Source: an uncultured Eubacterium sp.
GTDB taxonomy: Bacteria > Bacillota > Clostridia > Lachnospirales > Lachnospiraceae
Direction: 5' to 3'
Assembly (NCBI GenBank): GCA_900552795.1
Contig: USBB01000017.1
Coordinates: 1 to 50,765, forward strand
Length of the DNA: 50,765 bases
Each line of letters starts with the position of its first letter. Positions within the stretch are counted from its first letter, which is position 1. Below are positions 32,650 through 42,500 of the stretch, piece by piece. Under the pieces are notes generated by a model. It worked only from the letters and a program-made list of their open reading frames with translations. It ran no database searches and had not been told where the DNA came from. The translations under genes were made by a program, and so were the position numbers.

Positions 32650-34638
32650 TTAGTTTGTGCTGTTGTATATCTTAATGGTTTCACCCTGTTTAAGTGTAAC
32701 CTTTTTGGAATTTCCATTGCCGTCAGTAAATGTATATTCTCCGGTATATGGAGCTGTAAATGTTTCCCAGCCTCCTGTAAACTTTGATGAAGGTGTATCT
32801 TCTTTTGTAGCTCCGTTAGTGGATACCTTTGGAACATTGGCATAATTATAATAACCATACACTTCTGTGTACTTTGGTGTTCCATGTGATATATCAGCAT
32901 CCTCTGAGCTTAATGTAATAGTAAATTCCTTTGGTACCCATAAAGCATAAAGAGTGGTATTCTTTGAAAAATCTGTACTGCTTAAATTGCTAAGGCTTCC
33001 ATTGTCACCAATTTTTACGGTTCCATCAACAAGCCATTTATATGTGTTTTCAAGCATAGGTTCATCTGTATTCAGTGAATTGTTCTTCCTTGTCCAATAT
33101 CCGCAGAATTTATATCCTGTTCTTTCAGGTATTTTTACTGAGAATATACCCTGATTGTGATTCTTGTCTGCATAATATCCGGTATTAAACCACTCATAAA
33201 TAGCACCTGAACCTCCCCAGCCACCATTGTCATCCAGAGTTATTTTATACGTAGCAGGAATCCATGATGCATATACTGTACTGGTGGTATCTTCGTAATG
33301 AGGTTTACCGTCATTAATATCAATTTTGTCAGGGAAAAAATTATCAGAACATTTTATATTTCCATCTGTGTCAATAACGGCTGTTCCTGCATTGTTTTTC
33401 TCTGTGAAATAGCCATTGAACTTGTAGTTAACTCTTGATGGTACCTTAATTTTCTTGTCTTTGATCTTGTTCTTACAGTTTTCATCACTGTAAAATCCTG
33501 TGTCATATTTCTCATAAAAGAAGTCTGTTCCATTTTCACCGGCCATCTTTTCAAGATTAATCCTGTATTTGTTGGCTTCCCACTGTGCATAAAGTGTTAT
33601 TGTTGCACCATTTGTTGACGTGAGATTTGTAACGGTCTGGCTGTTAGTATATGAATCTCCACTGCCATCAGCTTTTGTATTCCAGCCTGTGAATGTCCAG
33701 CCTGTAAGATTATACTGATTGTTGTCAAGTTCTTTTCCAGTGTCATATCTAAACTCTGTCCTTGCTGGCATTGTTCCTGTTACGTCATGCGATGCATTGC
33801 CCGGTTTATTAGGCTTGTATGTAACATAATACTTATTTGCTTCCCACTGTGCTGTCATAATAATCGAATTAAGCAGATGACCATCTTTCCAGTCTTTTGG
33901 ATAATAATTGCTTCCGGCACTGTATTCTCCATCGTCTTCGGTTCTGTTACATCTCCATTTTGTAAACTGATAACCTGTTCTGCTTGGTGCTCCATGCAAG
34001 GTTACACCTATCTTGTCGCGATTAAACTTGTTTTCCTGCGTTGAATTGTTTCCCTGTCCGCCATTTAAGTCATAAGCTACATTAAATTTATACTGGTCAA
34101 ATCTTACTTCCATTTCGGTACCAGTGAAGGAATAACCAATGTAAGCAAATAATTTATCATTAGCGTCAAGTGTTTCTTCAAGCTGTTTATATTCATTTGC
34201 TTTTACATTACAACCGTTATCATTATTCCATTTAGTGATACGTGCGCTAACAGGGTAGTAACCTTCATTATTATCTATAGATGCAAAAATACCTATATAT
34301 GGTGTTTTATTTTTAACGTCAACATTACTCATCGTGACTTCATAATCAAAATAATTTCCGCCATCGTGATTTACTTGACCTTTAGATATTATAGTGATAG
34401 TACCATAACCACGATTGTTCCATTCCGGTTTCTTACTTTGACTAATCTTATCATCACTATAATAAGATTTTATTCTCACCGCATGTTCTGCATATACGTG
34501 AAATGTCTTATTCTTATAAATATGACTGGCCGCCTGCACTTCCTGCGGTTTTCCAATAGACATTGCTGAGACACAGGTAAATCCCAATACCAGTAATAAC
34601 GCGGTTTTCTTTAAAATATTCTTGATTTTGCCGTGCAT
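32650..34638 (-). CDS. Secreted InlB-repeat protein
   Basis: 662 aa. Signal peptide (ILKKTALLLVLGFTCVSAMS, cleavage near 35). An unassigned N-terminal domain (about 36-180) is followed by five or more InlB-type repeats with the GYQFTKWRC/GWTFTGWNTKADG/YAQWEANKY pattern to about residue 570. The end (YTGEYTFTDGNGNSKKVTL) is like the first part of the Gly-rich module in the 2472-aa protein. No cell-wall sorting signal. It lies in one operon with the subtilase-adhesin downstream and has class B element B17 upstream. Confidence 0.85.
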   Translation of the reverse strand: MHGKIKNILKKTALLLVLGFTCVSAMSIGKPQEVQAASHIYKNKTFHVYAEHAVRIKSYYSDDKISQSKKPEWNNRGYGTITIISKGQVNHDGGNYFDYEVTMSNVDVKNKTPYIGIFASIDNNEGYYPVSARITKWNNDNGCNVKANEYKQLEETLDANDKLFAYIGYSFTGTEMEVRFDQYKFNVAYDLNGGQGNNSTQENKFNRDKIGVTLHGAPSRTGYQFTKWRCNRTEDDGEYSAGSNYYPKDWKDGHLLNSIIMTAQWEANKYYVTYKPNKPGNASHDVTGTMPARTEFRYDTGKELDNNQYNLTGWTFTGWNTKADGSGDSYTNSQTVTNLTSTNGATITLYAQWEANKYRINLEKMAGENGTDFFYEKYDTGFYSDENCKNKIKDKKIKVPSRVNYKFNGYFTEKNNAGTAVIDTDGNIKCSDNFFPDKIDINDGKPHYEDTTSTVYASWIPATYKITLDDNGGWGGSGAIYEWFNTGYYADKNHNQGIFSVKIPERTGYKFCGYWTRKNNSLNTDEPMLENTYKWLVDGTVKIGDNGSLSNLSSTDFSKNTTLYALWVPKEFTITLSSEDADISHGTPKYTEVYGYYNYANVPKVSTNGATKEDTPSSKFTGGWETFTAPYTGEYTFTDGNGNSKKVTLKQGETIKIYNSTN

Positions 34639-34669
34639 TTGTGAGTTAACCTCCTTATAAATTGAACTT

Positions 34670-34699
34670 CTATATAGTTGGATTTTGCAAAATTACAGA
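34670..34699 (-). promoter_or_regulatory. Class B promoter element B17
   Basis: Minus strand TCTGTAATTTTGC then AAAATCCAACTATATA. Drives the 662-aa and 2167-aa surface proteins. Confidence 0.6.
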
Positions 34700-34762
34700 T
34701 AAAAATATCTATTATGATAGAAAAACATCTGTTAACAATTTGAAAGAACCAAATTTTATAAC

Positions 34763-34798
34763 AAAAAAAAGAGAACCTACATTTCTATAAGTTCTCTT
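34763..34798 (-). terminator. Intrinsic terminator after the first Ig-like lipoprotein
   Basis: AGAGAAC/GTTCTCT arms with a long loop, then eight T. Confidence 0.8.
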
Positions 34799-34863
34799 TA
34801 AGGCAAATACTATTTAGTATCATAAGAATACGTCTTTTAAATTATGCTTAAAATAAAATGCAA

Positions 34864-36210
34864 TTAATAATATCCAGCCGCTGTTAAATATCTCGAAGCA
34901 TCTGTCTCAGTTCCATCACTATGCCAATTAGATGTTATATCATTAGATGTAATTGGTTCTCCATTTGCCCAAAGGCCATTACTTCCAAGTCTATTTGCTT
35001 CACTTAAATCATACTTCCACTTAGACTTGTCAACCTTAATTTTGTTTCCATCACAATCTGTCACATAATCACCCTCATCCTGTTTAGGTGTTTCTGCAGC
35101 ACTGCTTCCGCCTGATGAACTGCCGCCACCATTAGAAGCCTGCTGACCACTGTTACTGCTGCCAGATGAGTGATGACTACCACCTGATGAGCCGTTGCTC
35201 TTATTGCTGCTGCCAGACGACTGGCTGCCTGAATTATTCTTCTTATGGTTCTTCTTGCCTGATGAACTGTTGCTTGAACCGCTTCCACCATTGTCAGCAA
35301 CTGCCTGATTAGAATCTTCCTGAGGTTTGTTATTAACTGTTACGTTACTTGTTGCACTACTTGTAAGCCCATACTGGTCAGTAACCTTGTATGTAGCCTG
35401 ATAGCTTCCAGCAGTGTCAGTTTTTACAGCAGAGCTGTCAACAGTAACTGAGCTTGTTATATCAGCGCCTTTACCGTCTGTTGCTGTAACACCTGCCATG
35501 TAGTCAATTGATTCGCCAGCAGTGATAGTCTTATCTGTAACTCCATTAATAGTTGGAGGTGCAATCACAGAAATCTTGACAGGCACTTCTGACTCGTTGC
35601 CCGCATTGTCTGTTACAACAATACTGTTGTCATAGTCTCCTGCTTCTACATATGTAATCTCATCATTGCTTGAAAGAGACACGTCTCCAATAGCATATAC
35701 TGCCGAACTTGCATCCTTTTCTGTGCTTGCAGCACTTTCAGTACCTGAATCGTCCGATGCAGTTGTCTCTGTTGATGTCTCTGTTGTTACCTGTGCTGCT
35801 GTGTCAGGCTTTGTCTTGAATTTGGCATCCGCCACACCTGATGCTTCCTTGATTTCAGATATACAGTCAGTTACTCTTACAGGATTACCTGTCTGCACTA
35901 CTATCGAATCTTTTACTGTTGCTTCCGGTGCCACGGTATCCTTAATCTTCACTGTTACCTTGTACTCTTTCTTGTCATAGGTAATAGTGGCTTCATATTT
36001 GCCTTCCTTGTTGAAATTAACTTTCTTTGCATCAATCTTTGCAGACTTGGCCTCATCCTTTGAGATGTCAAGTATATCTGTTACCTTGATGCCTTTTTCG
36101 TTTCCAAGTTCCACTGTTACCGATTTTGAAAGCTGCTTTGGTCCTCCACAGGCGGTAAGTGTAGCTATAGTCATTGCTGCTATGAATGCAGCTGCTGTTT
36201 GTTTCTTCAT
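34864..36210 (-). CDS. Ig-like lipoprotein, copy 1
   Basis: 448 aa. Lipobox LTAC (Cys21) after a signal peptide. Two to three Ig-like beta domains follow (KYEATITYDKKEYKVTVKI; a GDYDNSIVVTDNAGNESEV unit; ADITSSVTVDSSAVKT). Then comes a Ser/Gly/His-rich linker (about 300-375) and a short unique head starting DYVTDCDGNKIKVDKSKW. The first about 290 residues are close to the lipoprotein at 44222-45619, while the head differs completely. It has a class A promoter and its own terminator and precedes the repeat-protein operon. Probably a membrane-anchored stalk that presents a variable head. Confidence 0.85.
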   Translation of the reverse strand: MKKQTAAAFIAAMTIATLTACGGPKQLSKSVTVELGNEKGIKVTDILDISKDEAKSAKIDAKKVNFNKEGKYEATITYDKKEYKVTVKIKDTVAPEATVKDSIVVQTGNPVRVTDCISEIKEASGVADAKFKTKPDTAAQVTTETSTETTASDDSGTESAASTEKDASSAVYAIGDVSLSSNDEITYVEAGDYDNSIVVTDNAGNESEVPVKISVIAPPTINGVTDKTITAGESIDYMAGVTATDGKGADITSSVTVDSSAVKTDTAGSYQATYKVTDQYGLTSSATSNVTVNNKPQEDSNQAVADNGGSGSSNSSSGKKNHKKNNSGSQSSGSSNKSNGSSGGSHHSSGSSNSGQQASNGGGSSSGGSSAAETPKQDEGDYVTDCDGNKIKVDKSKWKYDLSEANRLGSNGLWANGEPITSNDITSNWHSDGTETDASRYLTAAGYY

Positions 36211-36269
36211 TGTTTATACTCCTTTACATCTAACTATATATTGTGTTTACTATTAGTTCTTACATATAT

Positions 36270-36298
36270 ATAGTATTCATTTATTTTATTTTGTCCAA
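36270..36298 (-). promoter_or_regulatory. Class A promoter A5
   Basis: -35 TTGGAC (36293-36298), 17 bp, -10 TACTAT (36270-36275). About 200 bp around it are similar to the region around A6. Confidence 0.75.
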
Positions 36299-36380
36299 AG
36301 ACAATGATGATTTTTATATATGATATTAGTATAACATTTTTCCACGTAGGAGTATAGGACTAATATGAAGAATTTTATAA

Positions 36381-36456
36381 TATATTTATGTGTATAAATA
36401 TATGTATAATTATGTGTATAATTATATGTATAATTATGTGTATAATTATATGTACA
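36381..36456. repeat. AT-rich tandem repeat upstream of A5
   Basis: Repeating units of the type TATAATTATGTG alternating with TATAATTATATG, about 12 bp each, 90-160 bp upstream of promoter A5. Similar tracts lie upstream of A6 and A7. Confidence 0.75.
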
Positions 36457-36492
36457 CAAATAAAAAGAACACAGCATTTCTGCCATGTCCTT
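36456..36492 (-). terminator. Probable terminator after the 2472-aa gene
   Basis: AAGGACATGGCAGAAATGCTGTGTTCTT region (imperfect hairpin around GGCA/TGCT) then TTTTTATTT. Confidence 0.55.
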
Positions 36493-36500
36493 AAAATTGT

Positions 36501-39500
36501 TTAGTTTACCAGATGGGTATGAAGCTTATCGGTAATTGATATTATCTGTTTGCTTGCGTAATCCTTTGCACAATAGAATGATGCTGTTGTTCTCAGATCA
36601 CATTCGTTCTTATTGTAAGGCTCTATAGGAACTGTTGCTCCTGATACTGTTCTGCTTCCCTTATATGGAATTTCAACTGTATCAACAGTTTTAATGTCAT
36701 AAGTTCCATCAGCCTTTTTCGGCATATAGGTGTTTGCCGTTGGTATATAAGCTGGAAATTTTATTCCATTTGTTATTCCATCTAGCCATTTGTCACCGTT
36801 TGTTTCATACGCCTTAACACTTGTATCATCCAGATAAAGCGGAACAATAAACGGATAATCTGTTATTCTTGCACAGTCTCCGCTTAATGCAAGTCTGTTG
36901 TCCACATAAGCACCATCCACATTTGCAATAGTACCAAGATTCTTTACAGTCTGTCCCTTTGCAACATCAGTCTGTGCTGCTGCCTGAAGTGCAGGTGGGA
37001 AACTTACATCAACGGCTTCTACATATCCATATGTTACAATATGAACTTTACCGGACTGATTGAGTAAGAATGCAGGTCCTTCTGCTGAATGACCGTCTTT
37101 ATCTTTTCCATCCTTGCCAATAGCATATGATGTATCTGGTACTTCCTTGTCATCTCTTATAATCTGACTCCACATACTGATGTTTGTAACAATATTGTTC
37201 TCCGGGTCAGATGAAGGTGGAGTTACTGACGTTGGTTTATTTGGATCATTGCTTGGCTCTCTGTCCTTATAGACACTTATGTTGCCAGCTTCATCGCAGG
37301 CATATACTTTAACCTTAAGTTTTCTACTTGTACTAAAATCTTCGTAAAGATTTGGCTTGTTTCCGCTTTCGTCCACTGCGATGTATGTGCCATTATATTT
37401 GTCACCGGATATGCGATTACACTTATAAGATTTGGAAATATTTACATTTTCCATATCAGTCACAACCGCCCAGACATGCTTAACTCCTGAAACAGAATTC
37501 TCATTTCCATTATCAGAAATTGTTGCTGTAATTTCTGTTCTCATTCCTTCCGGATTAACTCCTGTCACCATTCCATTACTGTCATAAATCATACTTGTGG
37601 TTCCAGCTAAAGGATTCTTAAGTGTGCCGGTCTTTACTATAAAGTTTCCGGTTGGCGCCTTAGTGTCTATCTTGACTGTTATTGCTCTAGTTGTTGTCTT
37701 ATTACCTGACTTATCTGCAGCAGTACCATTAAACTTTGTAGCTTTGTTTGTGCTAAACGCCTTATTATTGGTTTCTATGGTACTTACATTATCATAGATG
37801 TTTGTAAATGACGTTCTTTCATAATACTTAGAACCGTTCTCTGTCAGATTGTAAACAGTGAGACGATCAATTCCGGAGCCTTTGTCGTGTGAGTAAAGAT
37901 TTATGTATACAGGGTTGTTGAGCCATTGTGTATCCCATGAATCAGTCCATGGGCTGACATTCTTAACGCTGACATCATTCTTATATGTATAAAGAGTGCC
38001 TTTATTCCTGTCCTTTGCATAAGCCTTGTCAGAATATACTGTCTGTCCATTTCTGTCAGTTACCTGTAAATAAGTCTCATTTTTATCAGGAGCAGTGTCA
38101 TCTTTCCATCTTGTATAGATAATAACCTTTCCCTTATCTTTCTCTGTAAGATTACTTACTAACTCTTCATCATCGTATGATGTCTTTTTAGGCTCATATT
38201 CGTCCCAGCCATTAAATGTCCATCCTTCAAGAGTATATTTATTCTTTTCCAGAGCTTTTTTCGGATCGTCATACTTAAAATCTGTTGCTGGCATAGTTCC
38301 ATTAATCTTGCTGTCATGATTTACACCAGTTGGATATTTAGCATGATACTCTACAGTGTAGGTATTCTGTCTCCACTGGGCATACAGTATAACAGTTGCA
38401 TTATTTTCTGATGTAAGGTTCTTAATGCTTGCTTTATTTTCATAAGGAGTTCCACTACCATCTGCTTTTGTGTTCCAGCCTGTGAATGTCCATCCGGTAA
38501 GCTTATATTTATTTTCATCCAGATTTTTATTCTTATCATATGTCATTGGCTGATTGTTCATGGTACCCTTTACATCATTACTTGCCAGAACATACTTATT
38601 ATTCTGGGCTTTATTTTCTGGATCTGGTTTATTTTTATCAAATACTATTACGTACTCGTTTGGCTTCCACTGTGCATACAATTTAACATCATGAGCATAA
38701 TTCCAATTAAACGGCTTGCCAATTCTTCCAGTCCAGTCTTCACCAGTACCGTCTGTCTTTGTATTCCAGCCGTTAAAAGTATAACCAGTCTTTTTAAATC
38801 CCTCATTGTTTCTTGTTGTATAAGGACTGTCATATGTAGCTGTATCAGATTTCATTGTTCCAGTACCACTGTTTGCATCATAGCTTACAGTATATGTATT
38901 TGGAGTCCAGTGTGCATACAATATTGCATTACCAGCATAATGCCATTTGTTGTCTTTCCAGTATGTTCCATCGTTTCTGCATTTACCAGTCTTATCATAT
39001 ATCTGTGTTCCATTGTTCTTTGTGGTATACCAGCCTTCAAAGGTATAGCCGGTTCTCTGCGGATTTAGATTTCCTACATCATTAAACGTTGTTTTGTCAT
39101 ACGTTGGTGATAATGTTGCAACTGTATTTGCTTTTCCGTCTTCAAGAGCTCCGCCGTCCAGATATCCGCCATTTGCATCCAGCGTAAGGGTATAATTATT
39201 AGCTTTCCAGTGTGCATATACCGTAACATTGGATTCCTTAATCCATTTACTGTCTTTCCAGTGAATTCCATTGTTACTGCAATTACCCTGAGCATTATAT
39301 ACCTGAATTTCTCCGTCTGAGCCATCTTCATTCTTAACTTTTTCGTACCATCCAATAAAAGTATAACCAGTCTTTACAGGATTTAATGATGAAACATTAT
39401 TATTATCCTCATGATTATACTTCACTGTACGCTGAGCAGTTGTTACAGATTTATTATTATCTGTAATATTTCCACTGTTTGCATTAAATGTTACAGTAAA

Positions 39501-42500
39501 TGTTCTTGGAATATAATAAACTTTAATAGGATTTTCCTTTGGTATATTTCCGGTAACTGTAAATGAGTTCACATTTCCAAATCCCGGAACAGCTATTTTA
39601 TCAAGTTTATATCCTGTGAGATTACATTTCTTAAGGTCAAGGCCTTTAACCGTGTACTGCTCATTGTAGTAAGCATTCTCAGCAAAAGTATCATACAATA
39701 CACCGTCCACATAACGTTCTGTAACTATCTTATACTGCAGTCTGTCATAATAAACATTAACAGTTGTATCTTTTGTTACAATAAAACCGTTAGATAAATC
39801 CTCTCCCGTTAATGCGTTTTTCATTTCTTTTGGATAATATCCACTATTTATGAGAGTCTTATATTTAGGTGTGTATATAACATTTTCTTCTATATACTCT
39901 TTTGTTGTATCTTCACTATGAATATCGTATCCACCGGAGCTATTTTGATAATAATGATTTATTGTTATTGTGTGTTTCGGCACTATTGTTGGTGGATTTT
40001 CAATATCTCCCGGAGGAGTTGGAATCTTTTCTGAATAAGCAGTCAGCGTGACAGTTCCGTATAATTCAAAAGTTGTATTGTAAACAGTATTTGCTTGCGT
40101 TGAATAAGTAATATAAGATCCTTTCATCCATTTTGAAAATTTATATCCTGATTTTACCCATGCATCTATGTTTACGTCTTCTCCATATTTATATGTACCA
40201 GCTCCATATAACTTGTAAGATCCATCATCATTTTGCTGAAATCCTTCATCTCCATCTGCAACTTTAAGAATTAATGTATATGTTTGTGCTGTATAATAAT
40301 AATTAATAACAGTTTTTCTGTCTGGTCTTATTTTTACAATAAAGGAACCATAGGATTTTGAATTATAGCTTTTTGTATCGCAGTATGATTTTTCATTATT
40401 TAGTATATAACCTGTATCATCAAAAATAGTTTTATCCGTTGTCGGTGTAGCAATGACAATGCTATCGGATTTAGCTGTTCGTATTTCTGTGGCATCAGGT
40501 TCATTGCTATACGAATCATCAGATTTCTGTTTGAAATAGTTTATTGTATAGTTAACATCATTAGGTTCCCAATAAGCATATGCCGTAATACTCTTTTTAT
40601 AAGGATAATTGAGTTTTTGATTAACATCCCATAATTTTATATATGTATCTGGATCGCTACTCCATCCTTTAAATTTATATCCATCTCTTTTGAATGGATT
40701 ATCTCGTACTGTGTATGATTGATTATAATAAATATTACTATCAGTTACAGACAAGGTATTATGATTCGGATAGTATCCACCGTTTGCGACATAAGTAATA
40801 TTATATTTATCATTTTCTGTCCAACTTGCGTAAACTGTTGTATCTTTTGTAAAGTAACTTGCTGGTGTTGTTATCTGAGCATCAGCGCCTACAATGAGAT
40901 CTCCGGTTCCATTTTTGTCTGTATAATATCCATTAAAAGTATAATTTGCTTTCTTAGGAAGAATTATTTTGGTAGATGAATTTGTGGTAGTTTTTACTTC
41001 TTTATATGTTATCTTAACAGAGCCATTACCGGTATATCTGGATTCATTTGTCCATATGCCAATCGTTGTTAATTCTCCATTGGTTATATCTTTTCCTATA
41101 AATCCAGAACCACCGCCGCCACTGTTTCCTGTGCATGTTGATCCGCCACCATAGTAACCTCCTCCTCCTCCTGCGCCATAACTATCTTTTATTGGATCAT
41201 ATTTTAAAGGAAGATATTCTGAGTTATTTTCGTCATAATATTTTTTTAGAGCAGTATTATATGCATTTACCAATGTTGTGGATTTTTTCGCATTACCTCC
41301 TTTTCCAAAACTTCCATTTTCACCTAACGCAGAAGAATTATTTATCGCTGTTATTCCTGCTGTTCCTCCATTCGTTTGAGAACCACCTCCAGCTGGTTTA
41401 CTATTAATAATATTGTATAAAATATCATTTGTTTTTGCACTTTCTCCGCTAGTGCCTCCTCCATTTCCGCCCTCAATATAAGCTGGCCATACAATGTAAC
41501 TTATATCGTCATACCACATTGTAGAACCGCCACCTCCTCCTGCAACTAAAATTAAATCGTCTACATGATTTTTATAATTGCTTAAGGTTCCTCTACCTAT
41601 TTTTGCTATATGAGTAGCTCCTCCGCCCGAATATCCATATAATCCAGAAGCGCCTCCACCGTTGTAGCCACCTTTTGTGTCATTTTCTGAACCGGCACCA
41701 CCGACATAAATATATAAAATATCACCTTCGTTAAGTTTTATTGTACCGGATGCACCTCCACCACAGCCAAATTTAAAATATTTTTCATTATCTATAGCGT
41801 CCTTTTGTCCACCCCAAGCTCCTGCTGCTTCAATTTGATATTCGCCTGTGGCTGGTGCTATAAAATATTGCGCAGCACCTGTATAATTAAAATATTCACA
41901 TACGTTTTTTGCGCCCCATGAATCTCCAGTTGTTTTTGATGTTGTATAATTAAAATGATCATACTTCTCATAAAATGCACTGGAACCTTTAGATATGTCA
42001 GCTCCCTGACTATCAAGTGTGACAGTATAATCGTTTGGAATCCATTTCGCATATAATTTTGAATTTTCAACAAACTTAGTATTTACATTATTGATAGTAC
42101 CGTCGTTATTAATAATCTTTTCGCCTAATGATGTTTCCCATGTATTCTGTTTTGTCCAATAACCAGCAAATGTATAATTAGATTTTGCAGGAATAGTTAT
42201 TTTATCGTTTGTAAATTTTGTAGTTGTAACACTGTTAGAGAAAAATCCTACACTATATTTTTCATACATTGCTTTTGTTCCTGCTATTGTAGCGTCTTGA
42301 TTGTCAAGATCTACTTTATAAGTAGCAGGCGTCCATTGAGCGTATACGTATAAATATTGTGAGTCAAAGGCATGATCTGAGGCAAGTATATTGCCTTTAT
42401 CATCAATATATTTTGTACCTGTTCCATCTTCTTTTGTGTTATATCCTTTAAATTCCATACCTACTTTTTTTGGAATAGTAATGTTTGTTATCTTATTTTT

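Noticed and set aside
36381..36456. CRISPR-like array
   Set aside because: The units are about 12 bp, contiguous and AT-only, with no unique spacers.
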